From positions 1,875,501 to 1,939,500 of the forward strand of contig CP138355.1 of assembly GCA_033584155.1 (NCBI GenBank): a stretch of DNA of 64,000 nucleotides, in the 5' to 3' direction. The DNA comes from Candidatus Electrothrix scaldis. GTDB lineage: Bacteria > Desulfobacterota > Desulfobulbia > Desulfobulbales > Desulfobulbaceae. The notes under the pieces were generated by a model. The model saw only the letters and a program-made list of their open reading frames with translations, was not told the DNA's origin and ran no database searches. Shown here piece after piece: positions 8,264-17,871 of this stretch (position 1 is the stretch's first letter; every line of letters starts with the position of its first letter). A program made the translations under genes and the position numbers.

Positions 8264-10012
8264 TTATAATTTTGCGGCCTGTTTTGCGATGGCGCTCAGC
8301 TCATCCCGGATCATGGTCATGATGCTTGAGGCCGCCTCATCATAGGGCAGCAGGCTTGTTGCACCGTCGCGTCGTGTTCGCAACTCAACCTGCCCTTCCT
8401 TTTCCCAGGTTTTACCCACTGTCACTCGATAGGGAATACCTATGAGGTCTGCGTCCTTGAATTTCGAGCCTGGACGTTCATCCCGATCATCAAGCAGGAC
8501 TTCCAGGCCCGCAGCCCGCAGGTCCTGATAGAGTTTCTCTGCCGCCGCAGTGGTCTCTTCGCTTTTAATGCCCAAGTTGAGGACAAGCACCTGGAAGGGA
8601 GCCAAGGGAAGAGGAAAAATAATGCCGTTCTCATCATGATTTTGTTCAATAGCAGCGGCGACCACCCGGCTGATGCCGATACCGTAGCAACCCATGACCA
8701 TAGTTTGTTCTTTGCCTTCCTGGTCCTGGTAGACTGCATGCATAGCCTCGGAGTATTTGGTACCCAGCTTGAAGATGTGACCAACCTCAATACCCTCAGT
8801 TAATTCCAGGGCGCCTTGGCAGACCGGGCATCGGTCCTGATCAGTAATCTGGCGAAGGTCATCCACTGCCACTGGGGTGAAATCCCGGCCCGGATTTACA
8901 CCGGTCAGGTGATATCCCTTTTCATTGGCCCCGGTAACGGCGTTGACCATTGTCATGACTTCCTGATCCGCAACCAGCTTAATGGGAATATTCACCGGTC
9001 CTATATAACCTACAGGGAGCTTGGTCAGTTTCCAGACCGTATCATCATCTGCCAATTCAACCTCATTGGCATCAAGCAGGTTTTTCAGTTTGACCGACTG
9101 GACCTCACGGTCTCCCCGTACCAAAACAGCCACAGGCTGGTCATCAGCAAGGTAGATCATGGTTTTGATGACCTCTTTGGGGGTAACCTTGAGGAAGCTG
9201 GCGACCCGGTCCACCTTTTTCATACCCGGAGTCTCTACTTTGCAACACTCTTGCAGGTTTTCTGGTGTTCCATTGTTCGCGTCAGTACCAGAAAGAACTA
9301 CTTTGGCCTTTTCTACATTGGCAGCGTAGGTGCATTCTTTGCAGATGACCAGGGTGTCTTCACCGGTGTCGGCCAGTACCATAAATTCGTGGGAAAAGGA
9401 GCCGCCGATGCTGCCGGAGTCCGCTTCCACAGCCCGGAATTCAAGGCCGCAACGGCGAAAAATTCGGGTGTACGCCTCATGCATGGTCTGGTAACTTTGA
9501 CTGGCAGCCTCATCGCTGACGTCAAAGGAGTAGGCGTCTTTCATGATGAATTCGCGTCCGCGCATCAGGCCAAAGCGAGGGCGAATTTCGTCGCGGAATT
9601 TGGTCTGGATCTGATAGAGATTGATCGGGAGCTGGCGATAGGAATGGATTTCCCGCCGCGCAATATCGGTGATAACCTCTTCATGGGTGGGGCCGAGGCA
9701 GTAATCCCGGTTATGGCGATCCTGAAAACGGAGCAATTCCGGCCCGTATTTCACCCAGCGACCTGATTCCTCCCAGAGGTCAGCCGGTTGCACCATGGGC
9801 ATGAGCAGTTCCTGGGCCCCGGAGCGATTCATTTCCTCGCGGACAATGGCTTCCACTTTTTTGATTGCGGCCAGTCCAAGAGGAAGGTAGGTGTACAGAC
9901 CTGAGGTCAGTTTGCGAATACAACCTGCCCGCAGTAAGAGCTGGTGACTGATAACCTCGGCCTCGGTCGGGACTTCCTTGGCCGTGCGGATGAGCATCTG
10001 AGAATAACGCAT
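8264..10012 (-). CDS. proS: Prolyl-tRNA synthetase
   Basis: The 582-residue protein is a full-length bacterial-type (ProS class IIa) enzyme that charges tRNA-Pro in the cytoplasm. Motif 2 is seen as [17 protein letters not shown], and motif 3 lies near GCYGIGISR. An editing INS domain resembling YbaK occurs at about residues 240-380, containing the [17 protein letters not shown] stretch. The C-terminal anticodon-binding domain follows. The ATG at 10012 gives the usual N-terminus starting [15 protein letters not shown]. It heads a minus-strand run proS-relA-smr. Confidence 0.97.
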   Translation of the reverse strand: MRYSQMLIRTAKEVPTEAEVISHQLLLRAGCIRKLTSGLYTYLPLGLAAIKKVEAIVREEMNRSGAQELLMPMVQPADLWEESGRWVKYGPELLRFQDRHNRDYCLGPTHEEVITDIARREIHSYRQLPINLYQIQTKFRDEIRPRFGLMRGREFIMKDAYSFDVSDEAASQSYQTMHEAYTRIFRRCGLEFRAVEADSGSIGGSFSHEFMVLADTGEDTLVICKECTYAANVEKAKVVLSGTDANNGTPENLQECCKVETPGMKKVDRVASFLKVTPKEVIKTMIYLADDQPVAVLVRGDREVQSVKLKNLLDANEVELADDDTVWKLTKLPVGYIGPVNIPIKLVADQEVMTMVNAVTGANEKGYHLTGVNPGRDFTPVAVDDLRQITDQDRCPVCQGALELTEGIEVGHIFKLGTKYSEAMHAVYQDQEGKEQTMVMGCYGIGISRVVAAAIEQNHDENGIIFPLPLAPFQVLVLNLGIKSEETTAAAEKLYQDLRAAGLEVLLDDRDERPGSKFKDADLIGIPYRVTVGKTWEKEGQVELRTRRDGATSLLPYDEAASSIMTMIRDELSAIAKQAAKL

Positions 10013-10409
10013 AATAATTTGAGTGACTCTATCGAAAGGTTTTATATGAAAGTTTTCTCCCCACCGTTAACATAGTGGGATATTTCCGATCACCCCTCCG
10101 GGGCGGGGCGTTTGAGAAGCAGCATCCAGGAGGGACAGCACGAAAAGAGCCCGGTGTCTTAATGCCGGGTATAAAAACCTCATTCAGCTGAGCAGCTTAC
10201 GCCCTCTTGCCAGAATACCATAGAACCATATGAATGACAACGGAGTTCGATGCAAGGATTTGTTCTTTTCATGTTATTTTTTAAACAAAAAATCTCATGA
10301 AAAGGAAAAAAGTTCTCTGTTTGACTTCGTTTAAACTCTTTTGATATTATAAGGATAATGCACCTTTCTATGTGTGTTTTTTGAGAAAAATGTATCAGGA
10401 GAATAGGCA
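10013..10409. other. Divergent intergenic region between proS and the hybrid kinase
   Basis: It holds the promoters of both divergent units. A stem CCCGG/CCGGG at 10150-10169 lies in the proS leader side; read on the minus strand it is followed by only four T, so it is a weak terminator candidate at best. A G/C-rich short palindrome occurs near 10083-10105. The kinase promoter candidate is listed separately. Confidence 0.4.
10321..10350 (+). promoter_or_regulatory. Sigma-70-like promoter candidate for the kinase operon
   Basis: TTGACT at 10321-10326 and TATTAT at 10345-10350 are separated by 18 bases. The gene starts 60 bases downstream behind an AGGAG ribosome-binding site. No obvious operator overlaps it. 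Confidence 0.5.
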
Positions 10410-13400
10410 TTGATTATTCACCGATGTGAAAAAGTGAAGTTACGCAGTCATGTTATGCTGTTGTGGACATGTCTGACCTGTATTCTTCTGGCGACAATTT
10501 ATTTTGTGTTTACCCTGCTTATCTATCGGCATTATCAGGCGCAGGCCCGTGACCGTATAGAACGGGGAATTGCCACCCTTGAGCAAAGGCTGAAGGGGGA
10601 GGGGGATGATTTATCCCAGGGCTTTCCAGCTGAGCTGATCACGCCTGAGTTTTTGGATCATATTGCCCATGAACAGGGTTGTGATATTTATTTCCAGGCA
10701 GATACTGCGTTGCAGGTTCGCAGTCTAACCAAGGGAGGGCAGCGGCTCCTTTTTGAGCAATATGCCCAGGAAGATTTGCCGGTATTTTCTATAGGGACAG
10801 AACCTTGGCAGGCACGTCAGATCGGCGATAAAAATAATATTGTTTACGGAGCACGACTCCCCTTAAAGGGGCAGGGGCATGCGGTATTGCTCTTTGCCCA
10901 GTCGCTGGATTTTGTCCATCAGGGCATAGCTATCCTTGGCGAAGCCTTGGCTCTGGTCTTTTTTATAGTTTTTTTACTCTTCTTCCCTGTGGCAGCTTTT
11001 TTTGTTCGTTCATCAGTGACCCGACCAGTGGAACAGCTTATTGCTGCTATGAACTCCTTTGATGCAGAAGAGCAGCCTTTTTTGGATGAAGACGTGAGTA
11101 CGGTGGAGTTTTCTTCCTTGGCCTTTGCCTTCAATCGTATGGTCCGGGTGTTGCGGCATCATTATCAACAGGTGGATGTTCTGTCCACAGCTGTTGAACA
11201 GAGCCCTATCGCCATCGTGATTACAGACCTGGAAGGCAGGATTGAATATGTAAACTCCAGGATGGAGCAACTGACCGGATACTCGGCAGAAGAACTGGAA
11301 GGGAGACCTACCAGTATCTTCCAGTCAGGATACACCTCGCATGAAAAGTATGATGAACTCTGGAATACCGTCACTGGCGGTAAGATTTGGAAGGAAGAGC
11401 TGCTGAATAAGAAAAAAGACGGCTCCTTGTCCTGGGAGTTTGTAGTTGTAGCCCCTATCTTTGCTGAGGATGCAACGATTATCAAGTTTGTTGCCACAAA
11501 GGAGGATATCACAGAGAGGAAGCAGGCGCAGGAGCTTCTGCGTCGATACGAACAGATCATTTCCGCCACAGTTGATCTGATGGCCTTTCTTGATCGAGAC
11601 CTTATTTTCTGTGCAGTAAATAAGGCCTATTTGGATGCCTTCCAAAAGACTCGGGAGGAGATCGTAGGGCATTCAGTAGCAGCACTTTATGGAAGGGATT
11701 TTTTTCATCAGGTGATGAAGGAAAAGTTGGATCGCTGCTTGGCTGGTGAAACAGTCCATTATCAGACCTGGTATAATTTTTCTCCTACCAGACGTTGCTG
11801 CCTCCATGTTTCCTGCTATCCCTTTTACACGGTTGAGAATGAAATTTCCGGCATCGTGATGAGCTCACACGATATTACCGGCCTGAAGATCAACCAGGAG
11901 CTCCTACGGGAGAGTGAACAACGCTACCGCCAGACTTTTGAAACAAATATGGCGGTGAAATTGATTATCGATCCTACAGATGGTAGTATTATTGAAGCCA
12001 ACCAGGCTGCAGCCTCCTATTATGGGTATACGGTGGAAGAGCTGGTTGCCCTGCGGATCACTGATATTAATCAATTGACCCATGAAGAGATACTGGCGGA
12101 GATGGACAAGGCCAAGGAGGTAGAGCGGCTCTATTTTAATTTCCGCCATAAATTGGCATCAGGAGAGGTACGGGATGTGGAAGTCTATTCCGGCCCTCTG
12201 CAAAGTGGCGATCGGACTTTATTGTATTCCATTATCCATGATATTACTGACCGTAAGCAGGCCGAAGAGAAATTATTACAAAGCAATGAGCGCCTGGAGA
12301 TGATCGTTCAAGGGGCTAATCTCGGTACTTGGGATTGGAATATAACCACGGGCCAGATTGTTTTTAATGATCGCTGGGCGGAAATTCTCGGATATGATCC
12401 AGACGAATTACCAGGAGATGTCTCAACCTGGATAGAGCACCTGCATCCAGACGATAAAGAGCAGACCTTGCAAGCCCTGGATGATCTGTTTACTGGACGT
12501 ACTTCATTATTGATGTCAGAGCAGCGTCTGCGGAATAAAGCCGGTGAGTGGGTATGGATTTTGGGAGCAGGCAAGGTTTTTGAACGCGGTCCCCAGGGTG
12601 AAGCGATACGGGCTGTGGGTATTCAGCTGGATATTAATGCCCGAAAACAGGCAGAGCAGCAGCTTATTACGGCAAAGGAACAGGCCGAATCCGCGAATCG
12701 GGCAAAATCTGTTTTTTTGGCTAATATCACACATGAATTACGTACTCCGCTCAATGCTGTGCTTGGCTATGCACAGCTGCTCAGTGCTGAGAGTAGTTTG
12801 ACGCCCAAGCAGTTGAATAATGTGCAAATTATCAAGAGCTCCGGAGAGTATCTTTTGATGTTGATTAATGATATCCTTGACCTCTCAAAAATTGAGGCGG
12901 AGAAGGTTGAGCTGGTCTCCCGAGTATTCAGATTACCAGATTTTTTTTCCGGGATAGTGGATATTTTTAAGGCCGAGGCTGATGTTAAGGAGGTTTCCCT
13001 GCGTTACAGGGAAGATCCGCAACAACCATTGTTTATCCAAACAGATGAGTTGCGGTTACGTCAGGTTATTCTGAATTTACTTTCCAATGCCGTAAAATTT
13101 ACATCCAACGGTGGGCATTGCTCCTTGCAGACAGAGGTGACTAGGCAAGCAGATGCAGAGGCCTTTTTGACGGTAATAGTAGAAGATGATGGGCTCGGCA
13201 TTCTACCGGAAATGCAGGAGAAAATTTTTGAGCCCTTTAGGCAAAGCGGAGAGCGCCTGCAATATTCCGAGGGCTCTGGGCTTGGTCTTGCTATCAGTCG
13301 GAGATTAGTTCGCCTCATGGGTGGCGATCTTCAGGTCTTGAGTCCTCTCTATCAGGACCATCAGCCAGGACAAGGGGCAGGAAGTCGTTTCTTTTTTACG

Positions 13401-14108
13401 ATTCCGATAGAGATTATAGAGCAGGGAAAGGCACCTCAGGAAACCCAGCATGTCATTACCGGCTACACGGTCCTTGAGGGAGAGAGGCCGAAAAAGATCT
13501 TATTGCTCTCAACCAGTTCCTCCAACCAGATCATCCTGGAGAATATCCTTACCCCCTTGGGGTTCCAGGTAAATGAAGTGGTTGGGAAAGAGGCCCTGGT
13601 AGAAGCAGGGGAAAAGGAACGGGCTGATATTATTTTGGCTGTGCTGCCCGCAATAGAATGTGAAGAGATGGCTCTCCTGCAGCAGATAAAAGAACAGGGA
13701 AGTTTGCAGGAATTACCGGTAATTATGCTTGCGGATACCTCGATTTTTTCCGCTTTAGAAGAAAAGCAGTTGGAACATCTCTTCATAGATCGGGTGGTGA
13801 AGCCCTTTTCCAGTTTTGATCTTCTTTCTGTTCTTGCAAGGCATCTGGGAATCAGCCTCCTCTATGATAATGGAGAGGGGCCTGAGGTAGCACCACAGAT
13901 TATTCCTCCACCAGCTGAAGAGCTGAGTGTCTTGCTGATGAAGGTCCAGCAGGGAGATGTAGCCGGGATGAATCAACAGATTTCCTCCTTGTTTTCCTTA
14001 GAAGCAGGAAAATATGCGGAATTTGCCAGGCGGGTGGAGCGACTGGCAGAAGATTTTCAACTGAATATGATCGCCGATTTGATAAAACGATACGGAAGTT
14101 CTCAATGA
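10410..14108 (+). CDS. Membrane hybrid histidine kinase with HAMP, four PAS domains and a pseudo-receiver
   Basis: A 1232-residue protein starting at a TTG with AGGAG upstream. A transmembrane helix at about 15-38 and a second at about 165-190 enclose a periplasmic sensor domain; HAMP follows. PAS domains lie near 255-370, 375-500, 505-620 and 625-750. HisKA carries the phospho-His in FLANITHELRTP at about residue 775, and the HATPase has N, G1 (DDGLGI) and G2 (GSGLGLAI) boxes. The C-terminal receiver-like fold at about 1025-1150 seems to lack the phosphoacceptor Asp: the expected position reads LAVLPAIE. It overlaps the next kinase gene by ATGA, so the two proteins are likely partners in one phosphorelay. 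Confidence 0.85.
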   Translation: MIIHRCEKVKLRSHVMLLWTCLTCILLATIYFVFTLLIYRHYQAQARDRIERGIATLEQRLKGEGDDLSQGFPAELITPEFLDHIAHEQGCDIYFQADTALQVRSLTKGGQRLLFEQYAQEDLPVFSIGTEPWQARQIGDKNNIVYGARLPLKGQGHAVLLFAQSLDFVHQGIAILGEALALVFFIVFLLFFPVAAFFVRSSVTRPVEQLIAAMNSFDAEEQPFLDEDVSTVEFSSLAFAFNRMVRVLRHHYQQVDVLSTAVEQSPIAIVITDLEGRIEYVNSRMEQLTGYSAEELEGRPTSIFQSGYTSHEKYDELWNTVTGGKIWKEELLNKKKDGSLSWEFVVVAPIFAEDATIIKFVATKEDITERKQAQELLRRYEQIISATVDLMAFLDRDLIFCAVNKAYLDAFQKTREEIVGHSVAALYGRDFFHQVMKEKLDRCLAGETVHYQTWYNFSPTRRCCLHVSCYPFYTVENEISGIVMSSHDITGLKINQELLRESEQRYRQTFETNMAVKLIIDPTDGSIIEANQAAASYYGYTVEELVALRITDINQLTHEEILAEMDKAKEVERLYFNFRHKLASGEVRDVEVYSGPLQSGDRTLLYSIIHDITDRKQAEEKLLQSNERLEMIVQGANLGTWDWNITTGQIVFNDRWAEILGYDPDELPGDVSTWIEHLHPDDKEQTLQALDDLFTGRTSLLMSEQRLRNKAGEWVWILGAGKVFERGPQGEAIRAVGIQLDINARKQAEQQLITAKEQAESANRAKSVFLANITHELRTPLNAVLGYAQLLSAESSLTPKQLNNVQIIKSSGEYLLMLINDILDLSKIEAEKVELVSRVFRLPDFFSGIVDIFKAEADVKEVSLRYREDPQQPLFIQTDELRLRQVILNLLSNAVKFTSNGGHCSLQTEVTRQADAEAFLTVIVEDDGLGILPEMQEKIFEPFRQSGERLQYSEGSGLGLAISRRLVRLMGGDLQVLSPLYQDHQPGQGAGSRFFFTIPIEIIEQGKAPQETQHVITGYTVLEGERPKKILLLSTSSSNQIILENILTPLGFQVNEVVGKEALVEAGEKERADIILAVLPAIECEEMALLQQIKEQGSLQELPVIMLADTSIFSALEEKQLEHLFIDRVVKPFSSFDLLSVLARHLGISLLYDNGEGPEVAPQIIPPPAEELSVLLMKVQQGDVAGMNQQISSLFSLEAGKYAEFARRVERLAEDFQLNMIADLIKRYGSSQ

Positions 14109-16414
14109 ATCAACAGAAAAAAGATATCATTCTGATCGTCGACGATCAGCCTATTAATCTCAAAATCCTGCTTTCTTTTTTGCAAGAACAGGATTTCGAA
14201 CTCCGTGTGTTGCAGAGTGGTGTCCAGGCCCTTGCGCTCTTGCAGGAGACAATCCCTGATATCATCCTGCTGGATGTTATGATGCCGGAATTGGATGGTT
14301 TTGAGACCTGCCGCAGGGTTAAGGCCGATGAGCGCCTTGTCGATATTCCGGTGATCTTTATGACCGCCCTTGATACGGTGGAAGATAAGGTGACCGGGTT
14401 TAAGGCTGGTGGCGTGGATTATATCACCAAACCCTTTCAGCAGACTGAGGTGCTTATTCGTATCAACACCCATATTAATTTGCGGAAAAAAGCACTGAAG
14501 CTGAAAGAAACACAGGAGGAACTCCTCCTCCAAAAGAATAAGCTTGAGGCCCTGATCAATTCCATCCCTGACCCTATCTATATTAAAGATATAGAGAATA
14601 AATATATTGGTTGCAACCGAGCCTTTGAAGAGGTTGCCGGAAAACCGGAAGAAGATCTTATCGGCAAAGGAGATCATGCTGTCTTGTCCCAGGGGGTTGC
14701 TGCTGCCTTCCAGGAAAAGGACCAGGAAATGCTCACCAGTCGTGAGGCAAGGCGGACCGAGGAGTTGATTATTGCTCCGAATGGGGCGCCGTTGTTTTTT
14801 GATATTCGGAAGACCCCGTATATCGGTCCAGATGGAAATTTGCTGGGATTGATAGGGATATGTCGTAATATTAATGCGTTAAAAATGGCGCAGCAGGAGG
14901 CTGAGGAGGAAAGGGAGCGGCTCAGTGTGACCTTGCAGTCCATCGGTGATGGGGTTATTACCACCGATGTGCATGGAGAAATTGTTTTTATCAACAGAGC
15001 TGCCGAGCAGTTGATAGGCTGGGAAAATATTGATGCGGTTGGAAAATCCTCAGAAGAAATTTTCAGGATTTTTGATGAAAAGACCGGCAAGAAGTCTTCC
15101 AGCCCGGTTGAAAGGATTCTTCGGGCCGGTAAGCGTTTAGCGCTCTCCCGTGATGCTGTTTTGGAATGCAAGAGTGGAGAGAAAATCAGTATTGCAGATA
15201 GCGGTGCGCCGATACGGGACAGGAATAATCAGGTTGTAGGGGTAGTGATTATTTTCCGGGATATCACCCAGGAAAAGAAGATGGAGCAGGAGCGAGTCAA
15301 GATTCGAAAACTGGAATCTGTCGGGGTGCTCGCAGGGGGTATAGCTCATGATTTTAATAACCTGCTTTCTGCTATTCTCGGTAATATTGAACTGGCTTCC
15401 GCAGGGGTCACCGGGGACAGCAAGATTTCCGCCCTGCTTGCCGATGCTCAAAAGGCCACTGAACGGGCAACCAAGTTAACCTATCAGCTCCTGACTTTTT
15501 CAAAAGGCGGTGAGCCGATCAAGGAAAAGACCTCTCTCCCTGATTTAGTGAGTGAATCAGCGAATTTTGTCCTTCACGGCTCTCTGGTCTCCTGCGAATT
15601 TTTCTTTGCTGAGGATCTGTGGATGATTCACGCAGACAGCGGGCAGATCAGCCAGGTCATTCAGAATATTATTCTCAATGCCAAAGATGCCATGCCTAAC
15701 GGTGGCCGGATTATAGTGAAATGCACGAACGTCAAAGATCTCGCCTCTGGCTTGTTATTACGTCGACCTAAGGGGAATTTTGTCCAGATTACTATTCGGG
15801 ATACCGGGGCGGGGATACCAAGTGACATTATGGACAGTATCTTTGACCCCTATTTTACCACCAAGAAAGAGGGGAATGGCCTGGGGTTGGCTATCTGTCA
15901 CTCGATTATAAAAAAACACGGGGGCCATATTACGGTCCATTCGGAACCGCAACAGGGGACAATATTTTCCATCTATCTTCCTGCATTCCCTCTTGCTGAC
16001 AATGCAGCTACCGAGCCGCAGGCCCAGGAGGTCGCTGTCTCCTCAACCAAGATTATGGTTATGGATGATGACCTCATGCTGCGGACTTTGGCTCAGTCGC
16101 AGTTGAGCGCCTTGGGGCATGATGCGGTCCTGGTGAAGGACGGAGCTGAGGCTATTACGACCTATCAGGAAATGCAGGACAGTGAACGACCGGTTGATCT
16201 CGTTATTCTGGATTTGACGATTCCCGGGGGCATGGGAGGAAAAGAGACCGCGCAAAAACTCCTTCAGGTGGACCCGGAGGCCAAATTGATTGTTGCTAGC
16301 GGTTATTCCAATGATCCGGTGATGGCAGGGTATAAAGAGTACGGTTTTCGGGCCGCTGTCGCGAAGCCGTTCACCTTAAAGGAGTTGCGCAAGGCTATTG
16401 CAGCAGCCCTGTAA
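14105..16414 (+). CDS. Soluble hybrid kinase: receiver-PAS-PAS-HisKA-HATPase-receiver
   Basis: 769 residues, without membrane segments. The N-terminal receiver has DD, the phospho-Asp in LLDVMMPELDG (near residue 57) and the Lys in YITKPF. Two PAS domains span about 145-265 and 275-395. The kinase core has the H of GGIAHDFNNLLS at about residue 415 (the NtrB-like HisKA type) and complete ATP-binding boxes. A second receiver at about 645-765 has DDD, LVILDLTIPG and the conserved Lys in AVAKPF. Coupling to the upstream membrane kinase by a four-base overlap suggests that the N-terminal receiver accepts phosphate from it. No DNA-binding output is present in either protein. Confidence 0.87.
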   Translation: MNQQKKDIILIVDDQPINLKILLSFLQEQDFELRVLQSGVQALALLQETIPDIILLDVMMPELDGFETCRRVKADERLVDIPVIFMTALDTVEDKVTGFKAGGVDYITKPFQQTEVLIRINTHINLRKKALKLKETQEELLLQKNKLEALINSIPDPIYIKDIENKYIGCNRAFEEVAGKPEEDLIGKGDHAVLSQGVAAAFQEKDQEMLTSREARRTEELIIAPNGAPLFFDIRKTPYIGPDGNLLGLIGICRNINALKMAQQEAEEERERLSVTLQSIGDGVITTDVHGEIVFINRAAEQLIGWENIDAVGKSSEEIFRIFDEKTGKKSSSPVERILRAGKRLALSRDAVLECKSGEKISIADSGAPIRDRNNQVVGVVIIFRDITQEKKMEQERVKIRKLESVGVLAGGIAHDFNNLLSAILGNIELASAGVTGDSKISALLADAQKATERATKLTYQLLTFSKGGEPIKEKTSLPDLVSESANFVLHGSLVSCEFFFAEDLWMIHADSGQISQVIQNIILNAKDAMPNGGRIIVKCTNVKDLASGLLLRRPKGNFVQITIRDTGAGIPSDIMDSIFDPYFTTKKEGNGLGLAICHSIIKKHGGHITVHSEPQQGTIFSIYLPAFPLADNAATEPQAQEVAVSSTKIMVMDDDLMLRTLAQSQLSALGHDAVLVKDGAEAITTYQEMQDSERPVDLVILDLTIPGGMGGKETAQKLLQVDPEAKLIVASGYSNDPVMAGYKEYGFRAAVAKPFTLKELRKAIAAAL

Positions 16415-16455
16415 GCGAGCTGTAAGATAGCTGCAAGAGAAGGAGGATATTGGGT

Positions 16456-17439
16456 TCAGCTTTCTTGTTGTTTCTTCTTTTCTGCTCTCATATTCAGCAG
16501 CTCATTGAGCTTTTTGGGTGAAGACAGGCATTCTCGACCCAAACCGCATTCGGCCAGAATTCGGCAGAAATGGAGGAATTCATCCATCAGGCGGGTTGTG
16601 GTCTTATCCTTATGCTGGATTATTGAGAGCTGCCGGCGCATATTAATATCTTTGATGGCAAGGCCCTTGAGCCAACCGTGCTCTTCTTCCCGGCAGATAG
16701 CCAGTTCTGAGAGGCAGGCCGCTCCGACTCCAGCCTCAACAGCTTTTTTTATGGATTCTGTATGCCCGATTCGTGTGACCACGTTGAGCTGCGTAGCATG
16801 TTCTCCGAGTTTATTCTTGAAAATTTCTGCTGTGCCGGAGCCATCCTCACGAAGAACCCAGGTTGTTTTGGCAAGATCATCCGGGAGGACAAAACGCTTT
16901 TGATCGGCAAGGGGATGTGAGGAGCTCACGATAATACGGAGTTCATCCTCAAACCAGGGAGTCAAGCGAACAGCTTCGTCTGTAATGCCGCCCTCAACAA
17001 AACCGAGGTCCATAACCCCTTGCGCTACAAGGCGTTCCGCCTGCTTGGTGTTGTCCACCATCATATTGATATGTGCCTCTGGATGCATGCGCATAAAAAG
17101 GGCAATGGGGTAGGGCAGGACATAGTTGCCGATGGTCGAGCTGGCGATGATCTCCAGGGAACCGGCAATGGTTTCTTTTTGCTCGCTCAGCAGGGCCTCA
17201 ATATTGCGGACCTGATTGGTGATGTTTTTGGCCATTGGCAGCAGGTAGCGGCCACGGTCGTTGAGCAATAGACTGCGACCATGACGGTCAAAAAGCGGGC
17301 CTCCCAGCTGATTTTCCAGTTCAGCAAGGGCCATGCTGACAGCAGATTGGGTGAGGAAAAGTTTTTTACTGGCTCGGGTGACCTGTTTCGTTTCTGCTAC
17401 AGCTATGAATATTTGAAATTGTCTGAGCGTGATAGCCAT
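16456..17439 (-). CDS. LysR-family transcriptional regulator
   Basis: I choose the ATG at 17439, preceded by AGGAAGGA and giving the classic N-terminus MAITLRQFQIFIAVAE; the frame is open further upstream but looks unlike coding sequence. The protein has about 327 residues with a winged helix-turn-helix at about 1-65 (SAVSMALAELE recognition helix) and a LysR effector-binding domain at about 90-300. The closest general type is the CysB/YeiE-like group, but the effector cannot be read from sequence. It is divergent from dsbD and may control it. Confidence 0.85.
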   Translation of the reverse strand: MAITLRQFQIFIAVAETKQVTRASKKLFLTQSAVSMALAELENQLGGPLFDRHGRSLLLNDRGRYLLPMAKNITNQVRNIEALLSEQKETIAGSLEIIASSTIGNYVLPYPIALFMRMHPEAHINMMVDNTKQAERLVAQGVMDLGFVEGGITDEAVRLTPWFEDELRIIVSSSHPLADQKRFVLPDDLAKTTWVLREDGSGTAEIFKNKLGEHATQLNVVTRIGHTESIKKAVEAGVGAACLSELAICREEEHGWLKGLAIKDINMRRQLSIIQHKDKTTTRLMDEFLHFCRILAECGLGRECLSSPKKLNELLNMRAEKKKQQES

Positions 17440-17871
17440 TTTCCTTCCTTGGCTGATGGGAAAAACATACCTTAAAAACTGGTAAAATTCTGACCACAGA
17501 ATGTTACGGGATGGCCAGGGTTTGTTAAGGTCTTTTTTTTGTACCATAGTGGCTTTTGCAGTGCTTGTACACTACTTATTTATTTGTGCCTCAGGAAATC
17601 AGGGTGTTTTCTTTCTCCTCCGGTTCGACGTTTTGCCCTTGTTTTTCCCGTATACATACAGTAAGACTTGCCAAGGTATTTTCTCCAGCAGGACGTCTGT
17701 GGATTCATGTGTCCTTGCAGAATGGAATCGTATCATTATAGTATTTTTGGGTTTGAGCTCTATGTTGTGATGGAGTGCCTCCCTTGAATAGTTTTTTTTC
17801 TGCGCCAGAAGCAAATGCAGAGACTATCCTGTTGTCCTGTGAAAGTTCAAGAACGGTATTCTTTTCGAAAT
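17440..17871. other. Divergent regulatory region between the LysR gene and dsbD
   Basis: This gap of about 430 bp holds no recognisable gene. It carries the LysR leader and the dsbD promoter. T-rich tracts are frequent, and LysR-type T-N11-A motifs could be placed in several ways, so none is called. An in-frame ATG at 17815 would extend DsbD by 19 residues but is not preceded by a clear ribosome-binding site. Confidence 0.35.

Noticed and set aside
10150-10169. T-box or other tRNA-sensing leader ahead of proS
   Set aside because: Only a five-base stem is visible; none of the conserved T-box elements can be found.
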